Shown piece after piece: positions 27,271 through 37,033 of a stretch of 64,000 bases of DNA; the first letter of the stretch is position 1, and the number at the start of each line of letters is the position of its first letter. The position numbers and the translations under genes are program-made. The notes below the pieces were generated by a model. The model saw only the letters and a list, made by a program, of their open reading frames with translations. It searched no databases and was not told the origin of the DNA. The stretch lies in NCBI RefSeq assembly GCF_014640195.1, contig NZ_BMGM01000008.1, forward strand, positions 104,600 to 168,599. The letters are read 5' to 3'. This DNA comes from Psychroflexus planctonicus. GTDB lineage: Bacteria; Bacteroidota; Bacteroidia; Flavobacteriales; Flavobacteriaceae.

Positions 27271-28611
27271 ATGCAAAAGCTGAGTATTTTAGGTGGTGGA
27301 GAAAGCGGAGTTGGCGCTGCTGTTTTAGCAAAACAGCAAGGCTATGCTGTCTTTGTTTCAGACAAATCTACCATTAAAACAAAATACAAAGCCATTTTAG
27401 ATGAACACGAAATACCATGGGAAAATGGAAAACACACTGAAGAAAAAATACTTTCTGCTCCAACAATAGTAAAAAGTCCAGGAATTCCTGAACATGTTCC
27501 TATTGTACAAAAAGCTATTGAAAAAGGTATCGCTGTAATTTCTGAAATTGAATTTGCATTTGGGTTTACCAAATCTACTCTAATTGGTATTACTGGAAGC
27601 AATGGCAAAACAACGGTAACCAACATGATTTATCACATTTTGAAAAATGCGGGTTTATCAGTAAGTATGGCAGGAAATATTGGCGATAGTTTTGCTTATC
27701 AAGTAGCGACCAATCCAAAAGAAATTTATGTGTTGGAGTTAAGTAGTTTTCAATTGGATGGAATTGTGAATTTTAGACCCAACATAGCAGTAATTACAAG
27801 CATTACACCTGATCATTTAGACAGATATAATTATGAATTTGAAAAATACATTTATTCCAAATTTCAGATTACTAAGAATCAAACTGAAGAAGATTATTTG
27901 ATTTACAATGCAGATGAAGAATCCATTACCAATTGGATTGATCATCACGAAGTGAAAGCGCAAAAATTACCCATGTCAAGCAAATCGATTTCAAGAGTAA
28001 ATAGCATTTGCAAACAGAATAACAACATAGAAATAAACATCAACAATAAACTATTTAGCATGTCTTTAGAAAATTTAAACGTCCAAGGTGAGCACAATGC
28101 CAAGAATGCAATGGCAAGTTCGGCGGTAGCCAAATTATTACAAATTAGAAAACACACTATTCGAGAAAGCATGGAAAGTTTTCAAGGTGTAGAACACCGT
28201 TTAGAAAAAGTATCTCAAATAGACCAAGTTACTTTCATAAACGATTCTAAAGCTACCAACATCAATGCAACCTACTATGCCTTAGATAGTATGAAACATC
28301 CAACCATTTGGATTTTAGGTGGAGTAGATAAAGGAAATGATTACCACGAATTGCTTCCTTTAGTAAATGAAAAAGTGAAAAGTATAATTTGTCTTGGAGT
28401 AGACAATTCTAGAATAATTGAAGCTTACGGAAATGTAGTAGACGAATTATTTGAAACTACTTCTATGCAAGAAGCTGTAGCTATGGCAAAGCATTTAGCA
28501 GAAGCCAACGACCAAGTTTTGCTCTCGCCAGCTTGTGCAAGTTTCGATTTATTTGAAAATTATGAAGACCGAGGCAGACAATTTAAAGATGCAGTTAGAA
28601 AATTAGCGTAA
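27271..28611 (+). CDS. murD: UDP-N-acetylmuramoylalanine--D-glutamate ligase
   Basis: Cytoplasmic Mur ligase adding D-Glu, 446 residues. N-terminal LSILGGGESGVGAAVLA Rossmann-like loop, ATP loop GITGSNGKTTVTNM (about 108-121), HNAKNAMA in the central domain and a C-terminal SPACASFDLFENYEDRG block typical of MurD. Starts immediately after mraY. Confidence 0.97.
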   Translation: MQKLSILGGGESGVGAAVLAKQQGYAVFVSDKSTIKTKYKAILDEHEIPWENGKHTEEKILSAPTIVKSPGIPEHVPIVQKAIEKGIAVISEIEFAFGFTKSTLIGITGSNGKTTVTNMIYHILKNAGLSVSMAGNIGDSFAYQVATNPKEIYVLELSSFQLDGIVNFRPNIAVITSITPDHLDRYNYEFEKYIYSKFQITKNQTEEDYLIYNADEESITNWIDHHEVKAQKLPMSSKSISRVNSICKQNNNIEININNKLFSMSLENLNVQGEHNAKNAMASSAVAKLLQIRKHTIRESMESFQGVEHRLEKVSQIDQVTFINDSKATNINATYYALDSMKHPTIWILGGVDKGNDYHELLPLVNEKVKSIICLGVDNSRIIEAYGNVVDELFETTSMQEAVAMAKHLAEANDQVLLSPACASFDLFENYEDRGRQFKDAVRKLA

Positions 28612-28614
28612 ATC

Positions 28615-29847
28615 ATGCAAAACGAATCAAACATAAAAAACTTGTTTGCTTCTTTAAAAGGAGATAAAACCATCTGGGCAGTTGTTGCGCTTATGGCTTT
28701 ATTTTCGTTTATTCCAGTATACACGGCAAGTAGTAACTTGGCTTATCTAAATGGTGGTTCTGGAAGTACTTTCGCCTACTTGGTGAAGCACTTTGTGCAT
28801 ATTTTTATCGGTTTTTTGTTGATGTACGCTACACATAAAATTCCGTATCGTTATTTCCGTGGACTTTCAGCATTATTGCTTCCTTTTATTGTTATTTTAT
28901 TGTTGTTTACTTTATTACAGGGCAATACCATGGGCGGTGCTAACGCCAGTAGATGGATTCGCGTTCCTATAGTCAATATGTCTTTCCAAACTTCGAGTTT
29001 GGCAGCAGTTGTGTTACTGGTTTATGTTGCACGTTATTTAGCTAAAATAAAAGATGTACAAATCAATTTTAAGCAAAGTTTGCTTCCATTGTGGTTGCCT
29101 GTTTTTGCTGTAATTGGTTTAATTTTCCCTGCTAACTTTTCTACAGCAGCTCTAATTTTCAGTTTAACCATGCTGCTTTGCTTTTTAGGCGGATATCCCA
29201 TTAAATACATTGGTATTGTAGTCGGAACGGCATTGGTTTTAGCGCTATTGTTTGGTTTGTCTGCAAAAGCCTTCCCGGGATTATTTCCAAACAGAGTAGA
29301 TACTTGGATCAGTCGAGTAGAAAATTTTTCAAATGGAGAAGATGCAGAAGAACAATATCAGATTACAAAGGCCAAGATTGCTATAGCCAGTGGCGGGGTT
29401 ACTGGAAATGGAATAGGAAAAAGTGTACAGCGTAATTTTTTACCGCAATCTTCTTCCGATTTTATTTACGCCATTATTGTTGAAGAAATGGGTTTAATTG
29501 GTGGCTTTGGTGTAATTATTTGTTACTTAATTATATTAGGAAGAATTGCCATCATGGTAACCAAAGCGCAAAGTGAGTTTGCCCAATTATTAGTCATGGC
29601 GGTTGGTTTACCTTTTGTTTTTCAGGCATTTATCAATATGGGTGTGGCCGTTCAGGTTTTTCCGGTAACAGGACAAACTTTGCCGCTGATTAGTAGCGGA
29701 GGTACTTCCATTTGGATGACTTGTATTTCCTTAGGAATATTACAAAGCGTAAAAGCAAATAGAGAGGAAGAAATCTTGAAAGAGCAAATTCAAGAAATAG
29801 ATGAAGAAGCAGAAAATCCATTAGAAATCATGAGCGAAACGGTATGA
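28615..29847 (+). CDS. ftsW: Septal peptidoglycan glycosyltransferase FtsW
   Basis: SEDS-family polymerase that works with FtsI, 410 residues with about ten membrane segments. Recognisable: GANASRWIRVP (about 104), FIYAIIVEEMGLIGG (about 283) and the C-terminal GQTLPLISSGGTS (about 354), all diagnostic for FtsW/RodA/SpoVE. The position in dcw decides for FtsW. The acidic C-tail overlaps murG by 4 bp. Confidence 0.96.
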   Translation: MQNESNIKNLFASLKGDKTIWAVVALMALFSFIPVYTASSNLAYLNGGSGSTFAYLVKHFVHIFIGFLLMYATHKIPYRYFRGLSALLLPFIVILLLFTLLQGNTMGGANASRWIRVPIVNMSFQTSSLAAVVLLVYVARYLAKIKDVQINFKQSLLPLWLPVFAVIGLIFPANFSTAALIFSLTMLLCFLGGYPIKYIGIVVGTALVLALLFGLSAKAFPGLFPNRVDTWISRVENFSNGEDAEEQYQITKAKIAIASGGVTGNGIGKSVQRNFLPQSSSDFIYAIIVEEMGLIGGFGVIICYLIILGRIAIMVTKAQSEFAQLLVMAVGLPFVFQAFINMGVAVQVFPVTGQTLPLISSGGTSIWMTCISLGILQSVKANREEEILKEQIQEIDEEAENPLEIMSETV

Positions 29848-30941
29848 AAAACCTAAAAGTACTTATATCAGGTGGCGGAACTGGAGGACATATTTTTCCA
29901 GCAATAGCCATTGCTCAAGAAATTCAACATCGGTATCCAACTGCTGAAATCTTGTTTGTAGGAGCCAAAGACCGAATGGAAATGCAAAAAGTACCACAAG
30001 CTGGATTTAAAATTGAAGGATTGTGGATTTCCGGTATTCAACGGAAACTGACCTTATCAAATCTTATGTTCCCGTTTAAATTGATGAGTAGCTTGATTAA
30101 AGCCCGAAAAATCATCAGAAATTTCAAACCTGATATTGCTATTGGAACAGGTGGTTTTGCAAGTGGTCCGTTATTAAAAGCAGCCACTCAAAAAGAAATT
30201 CCGAGTTTAATACAAGAACAAAATTCCTATGCTGGAATTACCAACAAGTGGGTTGCTCAAAAAGTAGATCGTATTTGTGTGGCTTACCCAAATATGGAAC
30301 GTTATTTTCCAAAAGAAAAGATTGTTTTTACGGGAAATCCAATACGTAGAGATGTGCTTCAACTCAGTGGAAATGCTTCCGAAGCAAAAGCAAATTTTGG
30401 TTTCAATGCCAACCAAAAAGTACTGCTGATTATCGGTGGAAGTTTAGGGGCTAAACGCATCAACGAATTGATTTCAGCTAAGCTAGAATTTTTTAAAGCA
30501 CAAAACATTCAAGTTTTATGGCAAACAGGTAAGTTTTACTATGAAAATTATAAGAATTTAAATAGTGAAGGCATCCGAGTAGTGGAGTTTATCCAAGAAA
30601 TGAATCAAGCTTACACGGCAGCCGATTTTATTATTTCGCGCGCTGGAGCTGGATCGGTAAGCGAATTGTGCGTAGTAGGAAAACCTGTGATTTTTATTCC
30701 TTCGCCCAACGTGGCAGAAGATCATCAAACTAAAAACGCGAACTCGATAGTTGCCGAAAATGCAGCCATTAGCATTGCAGAACAAGATTTAGAAGAAGCA
30801 TTTCAAAATACATTTTTGAAATTATTACAAGATGAAAGTAGACAAAAAGAACTGTCAGCCAATATTAAGAAATTAGCTAAACCAGAAGCAACAAGCGATA
30901 TTGTAAACGAAGTAGAAAAAATAATTGCAGCACAAAAATGA
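29844..30941 (+). CDS. murG: Lipid II synthase MurG
   Basis: Membrane-associated GT28 glycosyltransferase adding GlcNAc to lipid I, 365 residues. N-terminal SGGGTGGHIFPAIAIA, GTGGFASGP (about 99), GGSLGAKRIN (about 198) and ISRAGAGSVSE (about 263) are canonical. Overlaps ftsW and murC by 4 bp each (ATGA). Confidence 0.97.
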   Translation: MKNLKVLISGGGTGGHIFPAIAIAQEIQHRYPTAEILFVGAKDRMEMQKVPQAGFKIEGLWISGIQRKLTLSNLMFPFKLMSSLIKARKIIRNFKPDIAIGTGGFASGPLLKAATQKEIPSLIQEQNSYAGITNKWVAQKVDRICVAYPNMERYFPKEKIVFTGNPIRRDVLQLSGNASEAKANFGFNANQKVLLIIGGSLGAKRINELISAKLEFFKAQNIQVLWQTGKFYYENYKNLNSEGIRVVEFIQEMNQAYTAADFIISRAGAGSVSELCVVGKPVIFIPSPNVAEDHQTKNANSIVAENAAISIAEQDLEEAFQNTFLKLLQDESRQKELSANIKKLAKPEATSDIVNEVEKIIAAQK

Positions 30942-32308
30942 AGCAGTTAACACACATACAACCTATACAAACATACTTTTTCGTAGGAATTGGTGGGATT
31001 GGCATGAGTGCATTGGCACGTTATTTTCACCAAAATGGAAAGTCGGTTTTAGGTTATGATCGTACAGCTTCAGCTTTAACTGCAAAGTTGGTAGAAGAAG
31101 GTATTTCCGTCTGCTTCCAAGAAGATGAAGCCATTTCAGCTTTACAAAAAATTGACTCAACTACTGCGGCAATCGTGTACACGCCGGCAATTTCAAAAGT
31201 ATCTACACTATGGAATTTCTTTTCAAACGAAGATTTCTATTCCATTAAAAGAGCTGAATTATTAGGAAAATTAACCCAAGATAAATTTTGTTTAGCCGTT
31301 GCAGGAACACATGGCAAAACGACTACCACTTCAATTTTAACTCATATTTTAAAGGAAAATGGAGTAGGAGTGACCGCTTTTTTAGGTGGAATTTTAAGTG
31401 AAGAACAGACCAATTTTATTTCAACTGGGCAAGATGTGTATGTGGTTGAAGCAGATGAATTTGACCGCTCTTTTTTGCAATTGCAACCCACTGCGGCTGT
31501 AATTACTTCTGAAGATGCAGACCATTTAGAAATTTACGGAACGGCTGAAGCGCTAAAGGAAAGTTTTGTCAAATTTTCACAACAAGTAAGTGGCCAAGTT
31601 TTTACCGCCAGTGGAATTGATATTGATGGTGAAAAAATCGGTTTTGTAGAAACAGACGATATATATGCAGAAAACATTCGCGTACAAAACGGAAGCTATG
31701 TTTTCGATTTGGTTTTAAAAGGCGAAATCGCTCAAGATATTCAACTTTCTTTACCTGGAAAACACAATTTGTTTAATGCCATTTCGGCGGTGGCATTAGC
31801 TGCTTTTTACAATCCAAAAAAATGGAAAGATTTTGCGAAGTCTTTATCCAGTTTTCAAGGAGTGCAACGCAGATTCAATTACTTAATTCGTGAAGAAAAC
31901 TTAAGTATTATCGATGATTATGCGCATCACCCAACCGAAATTGCAGCCGCTCATCAAGCCGCTAAAGAAATGCATCCTGATGAAAATCTGATGCTTATCT
32001 TTCAACCGCATTTATTTAGTAGAACCCAGAAATTTGCAGCCGATTTTGCCCAAAGTTTAATGCTTTTTGATGAAATTTGCATACTTGAAATTTATCCTGC
32101 TAGAGAAGAACCCATCGATGGAATTGATGCTGCTTTTTTAGCTCAGAAAATAAATACCAAACCCGTTAAAGTTATAGAAAAATCAGAAATGCTCAGCAGC
32201 ATTCAAAATTCAACTTGTAAAGTTATTTTGTTGCTGGGAGCTGGAGATATTGGCGTAGAAGCCCAAAAAATAAAAGCTCATTTTAATCATGAAATGGAAT
32301 TGGAATAA
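30938..32308 (+). CDS. murC: UDP-N-acetylmuramate--L-alanine ligase
   Basis: First amino-acid ligase of the cytoplasmic pathway, 456 residues. N-terminal FVGIGGIGMSALA, ATP loop AGTHGKTTTTS (about 125-135), DDYAHHPTEI (about 325) and LFSRTQKF (about 364) are MurC signatures. Its last 20 bp overlap ftsQ. Confidence 0.97.
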   Translation: MKQLTHIQPIQTYFFVGIGGIGMSALARYFHQNGKSVLGYDRTASALTAKLVEEGISVCFQEDEAISALQKIDSTTAAIVYTPAISKVSTLWNFFSNEDFYSIKRAELLGKLTQDKFCLAVAGTHGKTTTTSILTHILKENGVGVTAFLGGILSEEQTNFISTGQDVYVVEADEFDRSFLQLQPTAAVITSEDADHLEIYGTAEALKESFVKFSQQVSGQVFTASGIDIDGEKIGFVETDDIYAENIRVQNGSYVFDLVLKGEIAQDIQLSLPGKHNLFNAISAVALAAFYNPKKWKDFAKSLSSFQGVQRRFNYLIREENLSIIDDYAHHPTEIAAAHQAAKEMHPDENLMLIFQPHLFSRTQKFAADFAQSLMLFDEICILEIYPAREEPIDGIDAAFLAQKINTKPVKVIEKSEMLSSIQNSTCKVILLLGAGDIGVEAQKIKAHFNHEMELE

Positions 32309-33005
32309 CATCGCATTTGTTGGCATAGTAGCTAGCTTGATTTTCTTGTATGGCTTCGCTAATCAGCGAAATCAAAAAAAGGAAATAAAGTCAGTTGATA
32401 TTGAATTTGCCGAAGTTTCCGAATTTTATATTCAGGATGAAGATGTTTATAAATTGTTAATACAAAGTAAAGATAGCATCAATAATTTAACCAAAGAAAG
32501 CTTAGATTTGAAGGTTTTGGAAAGTTATTTAGAAGCCAATGAAATGATTAAAAATGCACAGGTTTATTTAACTGTAGATGGTTTGCTAGGTGCTGAAATT
32601 GAGCAACGTAAACCCATTCTTCGTTTTTTAGATGGCAGTTTTCATTACTTAGATGACGAAGGTTTAATTATGCCTATGTCTACTAATTATTCTGCCAGGG
32701 TACCGATTGCTTTTGGATTTACATCTGAAGATGCTATGGAATTGTTTCAACTAGCAAATGCAATTTATAATGATGCGTTTTTACAACAACAAATTACATC
32801 CATTCATAAAAATAGCAATGGAGAAATTTATTTTGAATTAAGAGACACCGATTTTAAAGTCGATTTTGGCGATTTGCAAGATATCGACTTGAAGCTCGCT
32901 AACTTCAAAGCTTTTTTTGCGAAAGCTAAAAAAGATGGAAGGTTAACAGATTATATGAAAGTTGATTTACAGTTTGGGAAACAAGTTGTTTGCACCAGAA
33001 AGTAA
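32289..33005 (+). CDS. ftsQ: Cell division protein FtsQ
   Basis: 238-residue bitopic divisome protein: membrane segment at about 7-24 (IAFVGIVASLIFLYGFA), then a POTRA-like domain (about 45-115, including LKVLESYLEANEMIKNAQVY) and a beta domain. Sequence similarity across phyla is weak. The assignment combines this domain order with location between murC and ftsA. Confidence 0.88.
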   Translation: MKWNWNNIAFVGIVASLIFLYGFANQRNQKKEIKSVDIEFAEVSEFYIQDEDVYKLLIQSKDSINNLTKESLDLKVLESYLEANEMIKNAQVYLTVDGLLGAEIEQRKPILRFLDGSFHYLDDEGLIMPMSTNYSARVPIAFGFTSEDAMELFQLANAIYNDAFLQQQITSIHKNSNGEIYFELRDTDFKVDFGDLQDIDLKLANFKAFFAKAKKDGRLTDYMKVDLQFGKQVVCTRK

Positions 33006-33017
33006 TATTTGAGTAAC

Positions 33018-34403
33018 ATGGAAAATGAAAAGATTGCAGTAGGCTTAGACATCGGAACCACAAAAATTGTGGCCATGATTGGGCGCAAAAACGAGTATGG
33101 AAAAGTAGAAGTCTTGGGCATTGGTAAATCCAAAAGTCTAGGTGTTCATCGTGGTGTGGTAAACAACATTACCCAAACCATACAGTCCATTCAACAAGCT
33201 ATTAAAGAAGCTGAAGCAGATGCAGGAATTGAAGTTGAAAAAGTAATGGTTGGTATTGCTGGTCAGCATATTAGAAGTTTGCAACACAGCGATTACATTA
33301 CGCGTCAGAACTTCGATGAAGTCATTGAAGAAAAAGACATTGTAGAACTCTGCGATCAAGTGCACAAGTTAGTCATGCTTCCTGGTGAAGAAATCATTCA
33401 CGTGCTTCCGCAAGAATACAAAGTAGATGGACAAGGCGAAATTACGCAACCCATCGGAATGCATGGTGCTAGATTAGAAGCTAATTTTCATGTGGTAGTC
33501 GGTCAGATTTCTTCTATTAGAAACATTGTGCGATGTGTTACCAATTCTGGTTTAGCATTGGGCGGTGTAAATTTAGAACCTTTGGCTTCGGCTAACGCAG
33601 TTTTAAGTCAAGAAGAAAAAGAAGCAGGTGTGGCACTCATCGATATTGGCGGTGGTACAACCGACTTGGCCATTTTTAAAGATGGAATTATAAGACATAC
33701 TGCTGTAATTCCTTTTGGTGGAAATGTAATTACAGAAGACATAAAAGACGGTTGCTCCATCATAGAAAAGCAAGCTGAATTGCTAAAAGTGAAATTTGGT
33801 TCGGCATGGCCAGGAGAAAATAAAGAAAATGAAATTGTATCTATTCCAGGTTTGCGTGGTCGTGAACCTAAGGAAATTTCACTTAAAAATTTGTCCAAAA
33901 TAATTCATTACCGTGCGGTAGAAATTATTGAACAAGTGTTTTTAGAAATCAAAAACTACGGACACGAAGAACAACGTAAAAAATTAATTGCAGGAATTGT
34001 AATTACTGGCGGAGGTGCTCAATTGAAGCATTTAAAGCAATTGGTAGAATACATTACCGGAATGGATACGCGTATTGGTTATCCTAACGAACATTTAGCA
34101 GGAGATACAGAACGCGAAACCACTAGTCCTATTTATTCTACCGCTGTAGGATTGTTAATGAAATCCATTAGCGATCAAGATCAGGAACAAAAAGATGCAG
34201 CTGAAGAAAAAGAAGAAATTTTAGAAGAAGAACAAACAATTAATGAAGTTGAAGAGCAAAGTGCTTCAACTGAAGAAATTGAAGAAGATAATAACATATC
34301 AAATACCACTTCGCAAGAAGGAAAAGGTTCTACAGGTCCAAGACAAAGTTTCTTTGACCGATTTGTAGATAAATTAAAAGACATTTTAGATAAAGCAGAA
34401 TAA
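33018..34403 (+). CDS. ftsA: Cell division protein FtsA
   Basis: Actin-fold ATPase that ties FtsZ to the membrane, 461 residues. Phosphate-1 loop AVGLDIGTTKIVAMIG (near the N-terminus), 1C region, phosphate-2 loop LIDIGGGTTDLA (about 213-224) and VITGGGAQLKHL (about 331). After the fold comes an acidic linker (about 388-440) and a C-terminal amphipathic helix (FFDRFVDKLKDILDK) that would insert in the membrane. A TTG at 33009 in frame is possible but the ATG at 33018 gives the usual start. Confidence 0.95.
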   Translation: MENEKIAVGLDIGTTKIVAMIGRKNEYGKVEVLGIGKSKSLGVHRGVVNNITQTIQSIQQAIKEAEADAGIEVEKVMVGIAGQHIRSLQHSDYITRQNFDEVIEEKDIVELCDQVHKLVMLPGEEIIHVLPQEYKVDGQGEITQPIGMHGARLEANFHVVVGQISSIRNIVRCVTNSGLALGGVNLEPLASANAVLSQEEKEAGVALIDIGGGTTDLAIFKDGIIRHTAVIPFGGNVITEDIKDGCSIIEKQAELLKVKFGSAWPGENKENEIVSIPGLRGREPKEISLKNLSKIIHYRAVEIIEQVFLEIKNYGHEEQRKKLIAGIVITGGGAQLKHLKQLVEYITGMDTRIGYPNEHLAGDTERETTSPIYSTAVGLLMKSISDQDQEQKDAAEEKEEILEEEQTINEVEEQSASTEEIEEDNNISNTTSQEGKGSTGPRQSFFDRFVDKLKDILDKAE

Positions 34404-34419
34404 ATTAAAATACGTAATT

Positions 34420-36375
34420 ATGGGTAACAAGGATCAAAACGATTTCGATAGCATTGCATTCGATTTACCAAAAAACCAATCCAATGTAATTAAAGTAATT
34501 GGCGTTGGTGGCGGTGGTTCTAACGCAATAAACCACATGTTTCGTCAAGGAATTAAAGGAGTAGATTTTGTGGTTTGTAATACAGATTCACAAGCATTAG
34601 AAAACAGTCCAGTTCCTACTAAAATTCAATTAGGTGTAAACCTAACTGAAGGTTTAGGCGCGGGCGCAAATCCTGATGTTGGCGAGCAAGCTGCATTAGA
34701 AAGTTTTGACGATTTAAAGAATCTGTTGAGTTCCAACACCAAAATGGTTTTCATTACTGCTGGTATGGGTGGCGGTACAGGAACGGGCGCAGCTCCAGTA
34801 ATTGCCAAACAAGCCAAAGAAATGGATATTTTAACCGTTGGCATTGTTACCAGTCCTTTTCAATTTGAAGGAAAAACCAGAAACGAACAAGCTCAAATTG
34901 GTGTTGAAAAATTACGTAAAGAAGTAGATTCACTTATTGTTATCAACAACAATAAACTTCGTGAAGTTTACGGAAACTTAGGTTTTAAAGCTGGTTTTTC
35001 TAAAGCAGACGAAGTTTTAGCAACGGCTTCTCGTGGAATTGCAGAAGTAATTACGCACCACTACACGCAAAACATTGACTTAAAAGATGCCAAAACGGTA
35101 TTGAGCGATAGCGGAACGGCCATTATGGGTTCTGCGGTGGCTTCTGGATCAAATCGATCTAAAATTGCTATCGAAAAAGCCTTGGATTCCCCATTATTAA
35201 ACGATAATAAAATTACGGGTGCTCAAAACGTATTGTTGCTAATTGTTTCCGGCACAGATGAAATTACCCTAGACGAAATAGGAGAAATCAACGACCATAT
35301 TCAGGAAGAAGCTGGAAATTCTGCAAACATCATCATGGGTGTTGGAGAAGATGAAAGTTTAGACGATTCAATTTCGGTAACTATTATTGCAACGGGTTTT
35401 GATACAGAACAGCAAGATGCCATTGTCAATACCGAAACCAAGAAAATTATCCATACTTTAGATGAAGAGCAAAAGGTGGTACGTAAGTTACACTCTAAAC
35501 CATTAACGCCACCTTTGGATGACGAAAAACCAAAGGCACAAAGTAAAATTGTGCATACCTTAGAAGAAGATGAAGAAGAAGTGCCGAAGGCAAAAAACAC
35601 AGATTTATCTCAAAATGAAGATCAATTAATTCCGACAACTGAAGCCATAAAGGCTATTTCTGTTGAAGCTGAAGAACTGAATTTTGATGAAGATGATTTC
35701 GAAATCAATGAAATTAAAAGTGAAGCTAAAGAAGTTGAATCCAATGAAGAAGAATTCCCATTTTCATTCGATTTACCTTTAAACGATTCTAGTTCAAAAG
35801 AAACTCCATCAAATCAAGATGAAAAACAATTTTTTCAATTGGGTGATGATGCTGAAAACATCAATGACATTGAAGTGCATGATGAAGAAGATTTGTCATC
35901 TTCAGTTAAAGCAAATGCTCAGCAAAAAATGCATTCTTCTGAAGCCAAAGTTCGCCGATACGAATTAAGCGATTACGAAGAAACAGAAGAATCGAAACCC
36001 AAGAAAGTAGCTGAACCAAAAGCCGAAGACGAAGAAATTAATTTTCAAACCCGTGTAGAGCCAACTTCAAAAAAAGCGGACGAAGACAATTCTAGTACTG
36101 CTGAAATAGATCCGATGAACAGCTCCATAAACGATTTGTCTTCTAGAGCGGCAGAAAGACGAGCTAAGATGAAGAAGTTCAATTACAAATTTAGAAACAA
36201 CCAAAGTGTTGATGAAATTGAAAAGCAACCTGCCTACAAAAGAGCAGGAGTAGAAATTGATCACTCTCGTAGAAATCAAGATGCAAAAATTTCTAGAACA
36301 TCTTTGCATAACGATGAAAATGGAGATATTAATTTCAGATCTAATAATTCTTTTTTACACGATAATGTAGATTAG
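34420..36375 (+). CDS. ftsZ: Cell division GTPase FtsZ with long acidic C-terminal region
   Basis: Tubulin-like GTPase that builds the Z-ring. The GTPase fold fills about residues 18-330, with GVGGGGSNAIN (about 28), the tubulin signature GMGGGTGTGAAP (about 115-126) and FKAGFSKADE. The protein has 651 residues against about 380 in E. coli. The extra length is a low-complexity acidic linker (about 335-600) rich in Glu, Asp and Ser, then a basic stretch (RRAKMKKFNYKFRNN) and a terminal NSFLHDNVD. I associate the long linker with Flavobacteria. Last gene of the operon. Confidence 0.97.
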   Translation: MGNKDQNDFDSIAFDLPKNQSNVIKVIGVGGGGSNAINHMFRQGIKGVDFVVCNTDSQALENSPVPTKIQLGVNLTEGLGAGANPDVGEQAALESFDDLKNLLSSNTKMVFITAGMGGGTGTGAAPVIAKQAKEMDILTVGIVTSPFQFEGKTRNEQAQIGVEKLRKEVDSLIVINNNKLREVYGNLGFKAGFSKADEVLATASRGIAEVITHHYTQNIDLKDAKTVLSDSGTAIMGSAVASGSNRSKIAIEKALDSPLLNDNKITGAQNVLLLIVSGTDEITLDEIGEINDHIQEEAGNSANIIMGVGEDESLDDSISVTIIATGFDTEQQDAIVNTETKKIIHTLDEEQKVVRKLHSKPLTPPLDDEKPKAQSKIVHTLEEDEEEVPKAKNTDLSQNEDQLIPTTEAIKAISVEAEELNFDEDDFEINEIKSEAKEVESNEEEFPFSFDLPLNDSSSKETPSNQDEKQFFQLGDDAENINDIEVHDEEDLSSSVKANAQQKMHSSEAKVRRYELSDYEETEESKPKKVAEPKAEDEEINFQTRVEPTSKKADEDNSSTAEIDPMNSSINDLSSRAAERRAKMKKFNYKFRNNQSVDEIEKQPAYKRAGVEIDHSRRNQDAKISRTSLHNDENGDINFRSNNSFLHDNVD

Positions 36376-36397
36376 TTCTGTTTTTAAAACCCATAAA

Positions 36398-36433
36398 CTA
36401 AAAATCCCGCATTTATCAATGTGGGATTTTTAG
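36398..36433. terminator. Bidirectional terminator after ftsZ
   Basis: CTAAAAATCCCGCATT pairs with AATGTGGGATTTTTAG across a TATC loop with one C-A or G-U-like mismatch, giving A-rich and T-rich flanks on both strands. It closes the dcw operon and the convergent lipoprotein gene. Confidence 0.88.
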
Positions 36434-36454
36434 TTTTTTAGAAAGCTAATTAAA

Positions 36455-36991
36455 TTATTGTTCTTCAACTTTACCTTCCATTTTTTCTTTGCCTTCTTTT
36501 GCTTTTTGTTCTATGTTCTCCCTTTCTTTTTTGATACTATTGGCAGCATCTTCTGCATTTTTCTTAGCCTTATCCATTGTTATTTTAGCGTTTTCTTCTG
36601 CTTTTTTAAGCATTTCTTGGGCCTGCGTTTCTGCTTTGCTTTGCGCATCTTGTGCAGATTTTTTAGCATCGTCCATAAGTTGATTAGCATCTATATCAGT
36701 ATTTGCTTTTTCTTCAACATCCTTTATGGTGCTATCTAATTGCTTTTCTGCTTGATCAAGTTCTTCAAGTTGTATATCAGACTCATTATTTAAATCTGAT
36801 TGATTTTGGCTAGAACCTTCAGTTCCTTGATCCGTTTCTGTAACATCAGACCCTTCACTTTCTTGAACTTCTTCTGATTCAACTTCTTCTTGTACTTCAC
36901 TTGCTGGCTTATCTGCGCGATTTTCACCACAACTTAGCAGCGTAAAAGTGAATAAAATAAGTAAGGGTTTTAAATAAAATGTATTTTTCAT
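36455..36991 (-). CDS. Putative lipoprotein with Lys/Glu/Ala-rich coiled coil
   Basis: 178 residues. Lipoprotein signal (LFTFTLLSCGEN), an acidic Ser/Gln/Glu-rich stretch (about 25-75), then a long charged helix (about 78-178) with repeated KKAEENAK / DKAKKNAED-type 11-residue units, like apolipoprotein or LEA-type helices. No enzymatic motif. The role is unknown. Confidence 0.8.
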   Translation of the reverse strand: MKNTFYLKPLLILFTFTLLSCGENRADKPASEVQEEVESEEVQESEGSDVTETDQGTEGSSQNQSDLNNESDIQLEELDQAEKQLDSTIKDVEEKANTDIDANQLMDDAKKSAQDAQSKAETQAQEMLKKAEENAKITMDKAKKNAEDAANSIKKERENIEQKAKEGKEKMEGKVEEQ

Positions 36992-37008
36992 GTCTATGTA
37001 TTATTCGG

Positions 37009-37016
37009 CAAAGGTA
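37009..37016 (-). promoter_or_regulatory. -7 promoter element of the coiled-coil lipoprotein gene
   Basis: On the minus strand this reads TACCTTTG (TAnnTTTG), 17 bp before the ATG at 36991. No clear -33 element. Confidence 0.55.
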
Positions 37017-37033
37017 CAGATTTATGAATTCTT

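Noticed and set aside
36458..36739. Plus-strand ORF of 93 codons, phenylalanine/cysteine-rich
   Set aside because: Antisense shadow of the Lys/Glu-rich coiled coil of the lipoprotein; composition follows from reading AAA/GAA codons backwards.
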